Assembly: GCA_020636025.1 (NCBI GenBank)
Contig: JACJYQ010000005.1
Location: 62,001 to 126,000 of the forward strand
Direction: 5' to 3'
DNA: 64,000 nt
From: Lewinellaceae bacterium
GTDB taxonomy: Bacteria; Bacteroidota; Bacteroidia; Chitinophagales; Saprospiraceae
The notes under the pieces were generated by a model. It had not been told where the DNA came from, searched no databases, and saw nothing but the letters and a program-made list of their open reading frames with translations. Below, in pieces: positions 45,140-54,367 of this stretch. A program made the position numbers and the translations under genes. Numbering within the stretch: position 1 is the stretch's first letter; the number at the start of each line of letters is the position of its first letter.

Positions 45140-47155
45140 TTACTTAGGCAACACAACCGTTCCCACCCTGGCCGCAATCTCATTGCGCGTTTCATTCAAT
45201 TTCTGCTGAATTTTCATGTAGCGCATCATTTCTGCATCATCGCCATCCTGAGAGGCTTTCTTTACCCGGTTCAAATTCATCTCACACATCTTCATCACTT
45301 TGTGCAACTTGAACCGAAGCAAAGCCTGCTTCATGTCCAGATCAAAATTCAACTCGGGCATTTTTTGGTTTTGCAGTGGATAGCTCCACATTTCCTCCCA
45401 ATTGGGCGAAAACTCCCAGGGTGTGGCAATCAGATTGATGGCCAGCTCACAAACATCACTGGAATCATGCTGAATGAAATGGTGTTGATCAAATGTCTGT
45501 CCATTAACAATCATATCGCGACATTCCGCAGCAATTCTGCCATACAGCGGGTTGTCAAAACTGTCCAGGGATTCTTCTATGTCGGCAAGTATATATTGGG
45601 CAACCGTGACCTGTTCCTGTTCAAGCATTTTATCGCCGTAAAGGACCAGCATCCGAATGATGTCTTTCTCCTGAAAAGCTTCAATGTGCCCAGCGACAGG
45701 CCTTTGCTCTATATGCTCCGGCCATTGCTGCTCAGGCGGCAATTCGGTATCCGAAGACATTGGGGGTAATTCGGTGGGCCACTCTGTACCTTGAAAAGAT
45801 GGCGGCGAGTCGCTGGCTGCTTCAGGCCTCCGGGCAGCTTTTTCTTCGCTTTTCCGAAGATTGGTATTGATGAGTTTATTGGTTTCTGAAACCAGAATGT
45901 CCTCGGGTACTTCCAACAGTGCGGAGCACTCCCTCAAATAAACGCTCCGCTTGATCGGATCGGGTATTTTGGCGATGCTGGCCACTATATCTTTTATCAA
46001 GCCTGTGCGTTTGGCAGGGTCGTTTTTGGTTTCCTCCAGAAGCAACTCGGTCTTTAACAGAATAAAATCCTTGGAATTAGCCTCGATATATTGGGTCAGC
46101 TCTTCACCACTAAATTCCTGCACATAAGAATCCGGATCATGGCCATCGGGAAGCAGACAAATTTTGACATTCAGGTTTTGTTCCAGCGCCAGATCAAGTC
46201 CTCTGAGTGCAGCTTTGATACCCGCAGAATCTCCATCGTACAGGATTTTAAGGTTGTTTGTGTTGCGCTTTATGAGCTGCAACTGACCCTCTGTCAGCGA
46301 AGTACCGGAAGAAGCCACGACATTCTGAATGCCTTCCTGATACAGCGCGATCACATCCATATACCCTTCAACCAAAATACACTCATCCTGCTGCCGGATC
46401 GCCCGTTTGGCCTGATGTGCACCATACAGGATCTTGTTTTTAACGTAGATCTCTGTTTCCGGACTGTTGATGTACTTGGGAATCTTTTTATCGGACGACA
46501 TGGTTCGACCGGCAAATGCAGCCACTTTCCCCGACAAATTGTGAATGGTGAACATCACCCGGGCTCTGAAAAAATCCCGGCTGCCATCCTGACTGCAAAG
46601 CCCTACCTTTTTGAGCAATTCCGGATCATGTCCATTGGCACGTGCTGAAACAAGCAACAAATCTCGCTGATCAGGAGCGTAGCCCAGTCCAAAAGTGCGG
46701 ATGGTTTCCTCCCGCAATCCGCGGTTTTTGAAATATGACAGTGCAACAGATTTTCCTTCGTCCGTTTCAAACAACTGATGTTGAAAATGTTGCAGGCCAA
46801 ACTCATTCACTATGTACAGCGATTCCGCCAGCTGTATTTCAGCCAGTTGTTCCGGCGTTTGCTCCACCTCCTCAAGTTCAATGTTGTATTTATTCGCCAG
46901 CCACCTCAGCGCTTCCACATAACTCATGTTCTCGTGTTCCCTCAAAAAGGTCACAGAATCACCACCTTTCCCACAGCCAAAACACTTGAAAATATTTCTG
47001 GCCGGATTTACATTAAAAGACGGTGTTCGTTCATTGTGAAACGGGCACAAACCAATCAAATTCACCCCTCTGCGCTTCAACGTCACAAAGTCGGCCACGA
47101 CTTCCTCTACCCTCGCGGCTTCCATGATGTCCTGAATTTGTTTTGGAGAAACCAA
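45140..47155 (-). CDS. dnaG: DNA primase
   Basis: A 671-residue primase starting at TTG (MVSPKQIQDIMEAARVEEVV). The CHC2 zinc ribbon uses C37, H40, C58 and C61. The Toprim core shows ECILVEGYMDVIALYQEGIQ and ILYDGDSAGIKAA (metal-binding Glu and Asp). The C-terminal third should bind the replicative helicase. It makes RNA primers for replication. A TTAATGG/TTAGTGG heptamer run starts 8 bp upstream of the start codon. A duplicated piece of its 3' end lies at 41422-41505. Confidence 0.96.
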   Translation of the reverse strand: MVSPKQIQDIMEAARVEEVVADFVTLKRRGVNLIGLCPFHNERTPSFNVNPARNIFKCFGCGKGGDSVTFLREHENMSYVEALRWLANKYNIELEEVEQTPEQLAEIQLAESLYIVNEFGLQHFQHQLFETDEGKSVALSYFKNRGLREETIRTFGLGYAPDQRDLLLVSARANGHDPELLKKVGLCSQDGSRDFFRARVMFTIHNLSGKVAAFAGRTMSSDKKIPKYINSPETEIYVKNKILYGAHQAKRAIRQQDECILVEGYMDVIALYQEGIQNVVASSGTSLTEGQLQLIKRNTNNLKILYDGDSAGIKAALRGLDLALEQNLNVKICLLPDGHDPDSYVQEFSGEELTQYIEANSKDFILLKTELLLEETKNDPAKRTGLIKDIVASIAKIPDPIKRSVYLRECSALLEVPEDILVSETNKLINTNLRKSEEKAARRPEAASDSPPSFQGTEWPTELPPMSSDTELPPEQQWPEHIEQRPVAGHIEAFQEKDIIRMLVLYGDKMLEQEQVTVAQYILADIEESLDSFDNPLYGRIAAECRDMIVNGQTFDQHHFIQHDSSDVCELAINLIATPWEFSPNWEEMWSYPLQNQKMPELNFDLDMKQALLRFKLHKVMKMCEMNLNRVKKASQDGDDAEMMRYMKIQQKLNETRNEIAARVGTVVLPK

Positions 47156-47162
47156 TTTTTTG

Positions 47163-47226
47163 AATGGTTAGTGGTTAATGGTTAATGGTTAGTGGTTAGT
47201 GGTTAGTGGTTAGTGGTTAGTGGTTA
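47163..47226 (+). repeat. Heptamer run TTAATGG / TTAGTGG upstream of dnaG
   Basis: About nine heptamers, most of them the TTAGTGG variant, starting 8 bp before the dnaG start. It faces an opposite-strand run at 47355-47380. Confidence 0.88.
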
Positions 47227-47354
47227 GAGATGAGAGTTATATTATTTAAAATGGTGATGGTGAATACGGACACGAATTTAATAATTATTCTAAACTGGAT
47301 AATATCACTTTGCATAACAAACGCAGAAACTACTTTGAGCTTCTTATCACCTTC

Positions 47355-47380
47355 ATTAACCATTAACCATTAACCATTAC
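47355..47380 (-). repeat. Heptamer run CCATTAA at the pyrB 3' end
   Basis: Three to four CCATTAA units ending 4 bp before the pyrB stop. It is in inverted orientation to 47163-47226, enclosing about 128 bp, the same layout as around the S23-like gene. Confidence 0.85.
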
Positions 47381-47384
47381 ATTT

Positions 47385-48308
47385 CTATCGTTTTCCGGCG
47401 AGCAGGAATAACACGGCCATTCGTACGGCTACGCCGTTTTGGACCTGGTCCAGGATGATGTTGTGTGGGCTGTCGGCGGCATCGGAAGAAAGTTCGACAC
47501 CACGATTGATAGGTCCGGGGTGCATGAGGACAATGGGTTTGTCCAGTTCTTCCAGCATTTGGCGGGTGATCCCGTAGTATTGATGGTATTCTCTAAGACT
47601 CGGGAAAAACTTGATATCCTGGCGTTCCAGTTGGATGCGTAACACATTGGCAACATCGCACCAACGGAGCGTTTCACGAACATCGTGGCTTACTTCCACA
47701 CCAAGCTCCGCGTAATGTTTGGGAATCAGGGTTGGCGGACCACACACTCTCACTTTGGCGCCAAGTTTTTGCAGACAAAAAACATTGCTAAGAGCTACCC
47801 TGCTGTGCAATATATCTCCAATGATGGCAATTTTCTTTCCAGCTACATCTCCGAGCCTTTCTCTTATTGAAAAGGCATCCAGCAACGCCTGGGTTGGGTG
47901 CTCATGGGTTCCGTCACCGGCATTAATGATGTTTGCCGGAATACGGGTAGAAAGATACACACAGGCGCCGGGAGCAGGGTGGCGCATCACGACCATGTCT
48001 ACCTTCATGGCCAGGATGTTATTCACAGTATCCAGCAGAGTTTCTCCTTTGCTGACACTGCTGCTGCTGGCCGTAAAATTTACGGTGTCGGCGCTGAGTC
48101 TCTTTTCGGCAAGTTCAAAGGAAACACGCGTTCGGGTACTGCTTTCAAAAAACAGATTGGCCACCGTTACATCCCTCAGGCTCGGCACTTTTTTGATGGG
48201 GCGGTTTATGACTTCCTTGAAATTATCGGCAGTTTCGAAGATGAGCTGGATATCATCTTCTGTGATGTTTTTGATGCCGATCAGGTGACGCGTAGAAAAC
48301 TGTTTCAC
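47385..48308 (-). CDS. pyrB: Aspartate carbamoyltransferase catalytic subunit
   Basis: A 307-residue enzyme. The carbamoyl-phosphate site SSTRTRVSFE (about 54-63), the HPTQALLD motif and the aspartate-loop HPGPINRGVEL are intact. It condenses carbamoyl phosphate and aspartate in pyrimidine synthesis. No pyrI gene is adjacent. Same strand as the M28 gene 54 bp upstream. Confidence 0.97.
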   Translation of the reverse strand: MKQFSTRHLIGIKNITEDDIQLIFETADNFKEVINRPIKKVPSLRDVTVANLFFESSTRTRVSFELAEKRLSADTVNFTASSSSVSKGETLLDTVNNILAMKVDMVVMRHPAPGACVYLSTRIPANIINAGDGTHEHPTQALLDAFSIRERLGDVAGKKIAIIGDILHSRVALSNVFCLQKLGAKVRVCGPPTLIPKHYAELGVEVSHDVRETLRWCDVANVLRIQLERQDIKFFPSLREYHQYYGITRQMLEELDKPIVLMHPGPINRGVELSSDAADSPHNIILDQVQNGVAVRMAVLFLLAGKR

Positions 48309-48362
48309 AGCGCAAACTTAAAGTTATTTCCTCAATCCCAACAGGGAATGATTTTATCTCAA

Positions 48363-49427
48363 TTATTGTGCTTGTCTGGCAGCTTCCCGATAAATGACTG
48401 TTGCCAGAACATTTCCCACTTTCCGCAATACTTCCGTGTCTATGAGGTTGATATTATCTAAATGCGTGTGGTGATGCTTTCCAAACATGGGTCCCGGTTC
48501 CGGCATACCAATAATGTCTACCGTGGGGATATTGGTCGCCCGCATAACAAAGTAATGGTCGTCGGTGATTCCCCCGGCGGCGATGTTGACAAAGAGTTCT
48601 GAATAACCCAATTCTGCGGCAACACCCCATACTTTATTCACGATTATTGGTGCATTTTGAACAGAATACCCCTCTCTGGGAAATTTTGCACCACTGGCTC
48701 CAACCATATCCAGCAAGATGCCGAACTGAGCTGAATAACCCGCCTTGTGAATATTCCGTCCCCAATATTGTGAACCCAGGCACCAGGTTTCAGCCTTGTG
48801 TGCCTGGTTTTGCATCATAGAGCCACTTGGATCCTCATCTGTCTCATCACCCAGGTCTTCGGCATCAAAACAGATAAGGTCTATGCCAAATTCCACGGGA
48901 TTCTGCTGCAACATTCGAGCGATCTCAAGCATGACGCCCACACCGCTGGCCCCGTCGTCCGCGCCATCGATGGGTTTATCGGCATCTTTCGTATCCTTGC
49001 TGGCAATATGACGACTGTCCCAATGTGAGCATATTAAAATTCGATTCGGCAATTCAGGTTTGTATTGGGCTATGATATTTACCGCATCAAGCGGACCGAA
49101 GTATGTTTTGGCTACAAAGGGCTGCTCAATGACTTCCATTCCATAATTCTTGAATGTTGTTACCAGCCAGGAGGCACAGGCTTTATGAGCAGGACTTCCT
49201 GGAACCCTTGGGCCAAAATCAACTTGTTTCTTGACATGAGCAAAGGCAGAATCACCACTAAAGGTTGGCACAGGAACGCTATTGGTAACAGGAGCTGTAA
49301 CATCCGATGGATTATCGTGGTTGTTGCCAGATGGAAGCATGTTGGGCAGTATCATGGAAAGCACATATATAAGCAGAACAGCAATGAGGCCGTAGGCGAA
49401 TATTTTGCGGGTATTTACTTTGGACAT
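48363..49427 (-). CDS. M28 family zinc peptidase, glutaminyl-cyclase-like
   Basis: A 354-residue protein with an N-terminal membrane anchor or signal (about 11-28) and a Ser/Pro/Thr linker. Metal-binding segments are SHWDSRH, DGADDGASGV, CFDAEDLGD and HHHTHLDN. The SHWDSR and DGADDGAS forms are those of bacterial glutaminyl cyclases in the M28 fold, which convert N-terminal Gln to pyroglutamate on exported proteins. An aminopeptidase role remains possible. Confidence 0.85.
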   Translation of the reverse strand: MSKVNTRKIFAYGLIAVLLIYVLSMILPNMLPSGNNHDNPSDVTAPVTNSVPVPTFSGDSAFAHVKKQVDFGPRVPGSPAHKACASWLVTTFKNYGMEVIEQPFVAKTYFGPLDAVNIIAQYKPELPNRILICSHWDSRHIASKDTKDADKPIDGADDGASGVGVMLEIARMLQQNPVEFGIDLICFDAEDLGDETDEDPSGSMMQNQAHKAETWCLGSQYWGRNIHKAGYSAQFGILLDMVGASGAKFPREGYSVQNAPIIVNKVWGVAAELGYSELFVNIAAGGITDDHYFVMRATNIPTVDIIGMPEPGPMFGKHHHTHLDNINLIDTEVLRKVGNVLATVIYREAARQAQ

Positions 49428-49455
49428 TTATTTCAAGTGTTGAGTTGTCGATATA

Positions 49456-50541
49456 TCATTTCTGTGCCCTGGAAATCAGCCATAAGGCAATACCAGCAAA
49501 GATCAGGTTTGGGATCCACATACCAAGCATTACCGGAACCGAACCACTGGAAGCAAAAGAGACGGCAAATTTAGAAAGCAAAATAAATCCTGCACCTATT
49601 CCGATGCCTAAAGCCAGGTGAAATCCCATTCCGCCCCGCACTTTCCTTCCTGCAACCGCCAAACCTATTATGGTAAGAATGATATTGGTCACGGCATCGG
49701 CAGTTCTGCGGTGTTTCTCAATCGCATAACTCCTGGAATAAGACAGCCCCCGCTGTTCTTCCTTTTTAATCACCTGCTGCAATTCAGGCGTGGTCATTTC
49801 CTGATTTTGATTGCTGAAATAAACAAAATCCTCTGGCGTGAGGTTTATGGCCGAATCCATGGGGATGGTGGAACGCTTGAAGCTCTCTTTTAAACCGTCG
49901 AATATGCGTATCGACCACTGGGATATTTTCCAGGTTTCCTTTTCGGGCAACCAGGTGGCATTTTCGGCCTCCAGAATACTCTCAATTTTGTTCCGGCGAA
50001 ACTTTTCCAGGCGCATACCAGTCATCGTCAGGTTGCTTTTATTATAGCCTTTGATAAAGATCTTGGTATCGGGTGCGGTTAAAAAATGAACGTTTACAGT
50101 ACGTCCTTTGTCCTGATCAGTCCATACATAGGTATGCTCAAATGACAGCTTCCAGTGGTTGAAAATCGGGGCGATAAAATGGTTGACGCTTAAATGGAAA
50201 AGTGCGATCAGGCTTCCCCCAATCAAGTATGGCCTAAGCAGGCGATTAAAACTCACACCCGCATTGAAAATGGACAGTATTTCGGAATTAAAAGCCAACC
50301 TGGAGGTGAAAAACACCACTCCTACCAGTGTGTAAAGTGGCATTAACAAGGAGGTCATGTGAAACATAAACCCGATGTAATAAGCCAACACGTCCTTTTT
50401 GGTACATGGTTTCTCTATGATGGCCTGTACCTTGTCGCTAAAGTCTATGGCACAGGAGATCATAGTCAGTATCAACAGTGAAAAAAGCACGGTTGACAGA
50501 AACTTCTTGATTATGTACTTGTCGAGAACTTTTATTTGCAT
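49456..50541 (-). CDS. lptG: LptF/LptG family permease of lipopolysaccharide export
   Basis: A 361-residue protein. Three spans lie in the first 130 residues (FLSTVLFSLLILTMISCAI and others), followed by a periplasmic beta-jellyroll region (about 130-270) and three C-terminal spans. The start LDKYIIKKFLSTVLFS and HRRTADAVTNIILTIIGLAV are typical. With LptB it pulls lipopolysaccharide from the inner membrane. LptF and LptG are hard to tell apart here; the symbol is the likelier of the two. Confidence 0.85.
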   Translation of the reverse strand: MQIKVLDKYIIKKFLSTVLFSLLILTMISCAIDFSDKVQAIIEKPCTKKDVLAYYIGFMFHMTSLLMPLYTLVGVVFFTSRLAFNSEILSIFNAGVSFNRLLRPYLIGGSLIALFHLSVNHFIAPIFNHWKLSFEHTYVWTDQDKGRTVNVHFLTAPDTKIFIKGYNKSNLTMTGMRLEKFRRNKIESILEAENATWLPEKETWKISQWSIRIFDGLKESFKRSTIPMDSAINLTPEDFVYFSNQNQEMTTPELQQVIKKEEQRGLSYSRSYAIEKHRRTADAVTNIILTIIGLAVAGRKVRGGMGFHLALGIGIGAGFILLSKFAVSFASSGSVPVMLGMWIPNLIFAGIALWLISRAQK

Positions 50542-50604
50542 GGTTGAATGCCGCAGGTTGCCGGGTCAATTTAAATTTTCCGGCGCCACACAAGGGGCAA
50601 ATGC

Positions 50605-51915
50605 TTAACGCGGCAAGGTAAGTTTTAGTTGCTCAATTTTGCGGCTGTCGGCTGAAATTACCTTTAGTATATAGCCTTCCCAGCTAATTTCGGCTCCGGT
50701 TGGCGGGATATCGCCCCGAAGCTCCAGAGCCAGTCCGGCAAGTGTATCTGAATTGCCGCGAACTTCATCAAAAACATTCACAGAAAGACCTGTGATCCGG
50801 CAAACATCGTTTAGCAATATCTGTCCCTCAAATAAAAAGTTATAATCATCGAGTTTGCGGTATCGAATTTCACTTTCCGCGTCAAACTCATCACGAATAT
50901 CCCCGATCACTTCTTCAAGAATATCTTCCAGGGTAACCAGCCCCGATGATCCTCCGTATTCATCCACAACCAGCGCCATGTGCATTTTTTCCTGTTTAAA
51001 CTCCCTCAGCAACTCAATTCCCCTTTTGCTCTCAGGCACCAGCATCAGATTGGGTCTTACCAATGTCTGCCATTCAAAATCATCTGGTTTATGAAGATGC
51101 GGAACCAGATCCTTAACATACAAAATACCCGTTACGTTGTCGAGATCTTCATCAATAACAGGCATCCTTGAAAACTCATTCTCGCAAACTGTATTCAACA
51201 AATCCGGAAACGTAGTTTTAAAATCAACCGCCACCACTTTTGATCTGGGCTGCATGACTTGCTTCACAGTTACATCTCCAAACTGAACAATGCTTTTTAT
51301 AAGCTCAAGCTCGCGTTTTTCGCTGCTGACCGCCACATTTGGCCCCTGAGAAACTTCGGGAACGGCTGTTTGATCAGCCTGTTCTGTGGCTTTCTCATGG
51401 CGGATGAACCAGCTGAACAGAAACTTCCAAAACATCATAAATGGACTGAGCCATCCAATAAGGGAAGCGATTTTAGGACTGCGTTGCCGGATGAATTCAA
51501 TTTTCTGGATACCCCAAAAAATGAAGCCGAAAATTAGTACAAGGCATACCAGCAACAACAGAATTGCCGCCCATTCAGGCAATCCAAGTGATGTCTGGGT
51601 CGCATAAATGAACCATTCCTGCTGTATAATGATTGGCAAGCCGGCTATGGCTGCAACCGAAACTGCCAGTACCATAAAAACACGGGCCAGCAAAAGCGCC
51701 GCGAGACTGGAGCGGAGATCCTCGACAAGTGAAACGGCTCTCGATGCCAGCCTGCCGGGCTTGGCTCTCAGGCTATCAAGGTCATGCGCATTGAGTCTGG
51801 CAAGTGACTGCTCAGACACAATAACAAGTGTATAAATGAGGAACCCGAGAAAATAAAAAGCCATCAGGAGTGGGACAAAATGGGAATGTTCAAGGGGTTT
51901 GAAAGATTTACCCAA
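50605..51915 (-). CDS. gldE: CNNM/CBS/CorC-domain membrane protein, GldE
   Basis: A 436-residue protein. A CNNM-type membrane domain (three to four spans, 1-175) is followed by two CBS domains (about 205-325: MQPRSKVVAVDF and MALVVDEYGGSSGLVTLEDI) and a C-terminal CorC_HlyC domain (about 345-430). Such proteins are linked to divalent-cation transport. The ssb and mutY neighbours match the conserved mutY-ssb-gldE order of gliding Bacteroidota, so GldE is the best name. gldD, often the next gene, is absent; lptG follows. Confidence 0.82.
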   Translation of the reverse strand: MGKSFKPLEHSHFVPLLMAFYFLGFLIYTLVIVSEQSLARLNAHDLDSLRAKPGRLASRAVSLVEDLRSSLAALLLARVFMVLAVSVAAIAGLPIIIQQEWFIYATQTSLGLPEWAAILLLLVCLVLIFGFIFWGIQKIEFIRQRSPKIASLIGWLSPFMMFWKFLFSWFIRHEKATEQADQTAVPEVSQGPNVAVSSEKRELELIKSIVQFGDVTVKQVMQPRSKVVAVDFKTTFPDLLNTVCENEFSRMPVIDEDLDNVTGILYVKDLVPHLHKPDDFEWQTLVRPNLMLVPESKRGIELLREFKQEKMHMALVVDEYGGSSGLVTLEDILEEVIGDIRDEFDAESEIRYRKLDDYNFLFEGQILLNDVCRITGLSVNVFDEVRGNSDTLAGLALELRGDIPPTGAEISWEGYILKVISADSRKIEQLKLTLPR

Positions 51916-51947
51916 TCAAAACCCCTTGAATGTACTATTTCATAAAT

Positions 51948-52403
51948 TTAGAATGGCAGATCATCGCCATCTTCTGTTGATGGTGGCGTATCGGCTCCTA
52001 CAGGCATTGGCTCAGCGCTTTTGCCGTTTTGAGTAGCATCCGTTGTCGGGAATCTGCTGTCGCCGGTGCCTTCAAGTTTTTCCAAAATACGGTAGGTATT
52101 AGCCACGATATCCGTTACGTTGCGTTCCTGTCCATCTTTATCCGTGTATTTGCGGTAGGAGATCTTTCCTTCCACATATACCATCATTCCTTTTTTAAGG
52201 AGTTTTTCGGCCCGCTCTGCAGCATCGCGCCACACCACAATGTTGTGCCACTCGGTGAGTTTTTGCCAGTTACCGTCCTTGTCTTTGTAGTTTTCGTTGG
52301 TGGCCAGTGAAAAACGGCCAACAGCTGTGCCGTTGTCCAGATGCCTGATTTCCGGGTCTCCGCCCAGATTGCCGATAAGCGTTACTTTGTTAATCATAGT
52401 CAT
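51948..52403 (-). CDS. ssb: Single-stranded DNA-binding protein
   Basis: A 151-residue SSB. The OB fold is at about 1-105 (INKVTLIGNLGGDPEIRHLD, WHNIVVWRDAAERAEKLLKKG), then a short linker and the acidic tip DGDDLPF that recruits partner proteins. The start is at 52403 or, two codons on, at MINKV. The 27-copy heptamer array begins 39 bp upstream. Confidence 0.96.
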   Translation of the reverse strand: MTMINKVTLIGNLGGDPEIRHLDNGTAVGRFSLATNENYKDKDGNWQKLTEWHNIVVWRDAAERAEKLLKKGMMVYVEGKISYRKYTDKDGQERNVTDIVANTYRILEKLEGTGDSRFPTTDATQNGKSAEPMPVGADTPPSTEDGDDLPF

Positions 52404-52442
52404 TTAATTTTTTGAAACGTGAAAAATTGATGAATTGTGTTT

Positions 52443-52631
52443 TTAATGGTTAATGGTTAATGGTTAATGGTTAATGGTTAATGGTTAATGGTTAATGGTT
52501 AATGGTTAATGGTTAATGGTTAATGGTTAATGGTTAATGGTTAATGGTTAATGGTTAATGGTTAATGGTTAATGGTTAATGGTTAATGGTTAATGGTTAA
52601 TGGTTAATGGTTAATGGTTAATGGTTAATGG
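52443..52631 (+). repeat. Tandem array of 27 perfect TTAATGG heptamers
   Basis: 189 bp of TTAATGG repeated 27 times without any interruption, between the mutY stop (16 bp away) and the ssb start (39 bp away). The transcript of mutY-ssb would carry it as CCAUUAA units. All frames contain TAA, so it is not coding. The perfect homogeneity suggests recent slippage, so copy number probably varies between cells. Confidence 0.98.
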
Positions 52632-52647
52632 GGTTGCTTATGTAAAG

Positions 52648-53775
52648 TTAAATCTTTTTTTGTAAAAATCCTATGATGAGTTTGGGGAGCGGAATTTTTT
52701 TTGTCAGATCGGATTCTGAGACTTTTATACACTTTTTTAAAGCGCTTTCCTTGGTGAATCCGACGGGAATTTCGGGGGGCAAATGTAGCTCAACAAATCT
52801 GGCCAGAACCTTCTGGTGGGTAAGTAATTGAGTAAATTCAGAAGATATTTCGCCCCATCGCGCGCCTTTTGGCAGCTTTTGTTTAAAAAAGGCCGATTCC
52901 AGTTTTTCCAATTTGAAATCTTCTGCGTTTTCAAGTTCAAGCACCGGGAACTCGTACAAACCCTTCCAGATATCTTTTGACTCCCGTTTGCACACATAAC
53001 TAAAACCGTGCTGAGATATTTTCACGTAAAAGAAGAAGCGGGTTTTTCGCGCTCTTTTTTCCAATCGCTTTGGCAACTCCGAAACTTTGTTCTCCAATCT
53101 TGCCCGGCATGTATCATTAAATGGACATTCAGTACAGACTGGCTTTGCAGGAGTGCAACAAATGGCGCCAAAATCCATCATAGCCTGATTAAAAGCGCCG
53201 GGGTTATGTTCATCCAGTAATCTTGAAGCCAGGTTCTGAAACTCGCTCCTGGCCTTTGGTAAATCAATGATTGTTTCAATGCCAAAAATCCGGGACAGGA
53301 TCCGGTAAACATTGCCGTCGAGTACCGCATGCGGTTTATTAAAGGCAAAAGAGGCTATGGCTGCCGCAGTATAATCGCCAACCCCCTTCAGGGTTTTCAA
53401 GTCGTGAAATGTTTCAGGAAAATGTCCGTCAAAATCATGCACTATTTGCCTGGCAGCCGCATGTAAATTTCGAGCCCTGCTGTAATACCCAAGTCCTTCC
53501 CAATACTTCAGCACTTGCATTTCATCTGCTGAGGCCAATGCCTCTACTGTCGGAAATGCTTTTACAAACCTTTCAAAATATTGCCAGCCCTGATTCACCC
53601 TTGTCTGTTGCAGGATAATTTCTGATACCCAGATCTTATACGAATCCTTTTCCCCTTTCCAGGGCATGGGCCTTGGATTTTTATGTGACCAACCCAATAA
53701 CTTCTTTTGAAAACGACATGGGTCATTTTCAAAATCAATCAGACTTTTTTGTGGAATGCTGTCGGAATCAGGCAT
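52648..53775 (-). CDS. mutY: A/G-specific adenine glycosylase
   Basis: A 375-residue glycosylase. It has the catalytic EIILQQTRV helix, the helix-hairpin-helix LKGVGDYTAAAIASFAF with the following LDGNVYRIL (catalytic Asp), and the 4Fe-4S loop with spacing C-x6-C-x2-C-x5-C (CTPAKPVCTECPFNDTC). The C-terminal part is the NUDIX-like domain that reads 8-oxoguanine. It removes A opposite 8-oxoG. Its start overlaps the HD gene by 8 bp. Confidence 0.96.
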   Translation of the reverse strand: MPDSDSIPQKSLIDFENDPCRFQKKLLGWSHKNPRPMPWKGEKDSYKIWVSEIILQQTRVNQGWQYFERFVKAFPTVEALASADEMQVLKYWEGLGYYSRARNLHAAARQIVHDFDGHFPETFHDLKTLKGVGDYTAAAIASFAFNKPHAVLDGNVYRILSRIFGIETIIDLPKARSEFQNLASRLLDEHNPGAFNQAMMDFGAICCTPAKPVCTECPFNDTCRARLENKVSELPKRLEKRARKTRFFFYVKISQHGFSYVCKRESKDIWKGLYEFPVLELENAEDFKLEKLESAFFKQKLPKGARWGEISSEFTQLLTHQKVLARFVELHLPPEIPVGFTKESALKKCIKVSESDLTKKIPLPKLIIGFLQKKI

Positions 53776-54367
53776 AGGTTGCCACCAACTCCTTTAGGTC
53801 CTGCAGATAGCGAAGCTTAACAGGTTCGCGAATTTCCTGGTTGGTGGTAGTATAGAACTTATGTGCTGAAAGAAAGTTCACCTGAAGCCGATTCCAGGAT
53901 TGCTCATCCTGCAATATTTGATAGGCTTGCAATTCTTCAAAAAGCGAATTGCCAATTTTATAGAAATCTTGCCTTCCCAGATAATCCAAATCTGCATCAC
54001 AGATGATTTCCTCCAAATGATTATTGGGAGACTGCGGGATCTTGGTTGCCATGATCATGCCGCAAATAACCTCAATGTCTTCTTCAGAATATCCATACCC
54101 GGGAAGATGACGGCGAACTAAAATGCACCCCTCAGCTTCATGGCCGGCATGTTTGTCCTTGATAAATCCCGAATCATGAAAAAGGGCTGCCGTTTTGACC
54201 AGGGTTAATTCACGACCTTTCACGCCCTCTTTTTCACATATTTCCGATGCCATCTTCAGCACATCCATGGTATGATGTATGCCATGATACATAAGCTTGT
54301 CTGAAAGCTCTGTGCTGAGTTTGTCAAGAATAAATTTTTTAGCAGCGCGGTAATCCATGTTGCTCAA
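53768..54367 (-). CDS. HD domain phosphohydrolase
   Basis: A 199-residue cytoplasmic protein with an HD-domain metal site: HGIHHTMDV, ALFHDSGF, HAGHEAEG and CDADLDYLG. The layout is that of small HD hydrolases acting on nucleotides or signalling nucleotides; the substrate is unknown. It overlaps mutY by 8 bp, so the two are translationally coupled. Confidence 0.87.
   Translation of the reverse strand: MSNMDYRAAKKFILDKLSTELSDKLMYHGIHHTMDVLKMASEICEKEGVKGRELTLVKTAALFHDSGFIKDKHAGHEAEGCILVRRHLPGYGYSEEDIEVICGMIMATKIPQSPNNHLEEIICDADLDYLGRQDFYKIGNSLFEELQAYQILQDEQSWNRLQVNFLSAHKFYTTTNQEIREPVKLRYLQDLKELVATYA

Noticed and set aside
52443..52631. The regular array as a possible CRISPR
   Set aside because: The units are 7 bp with no spacers between them and no cas genes are present.
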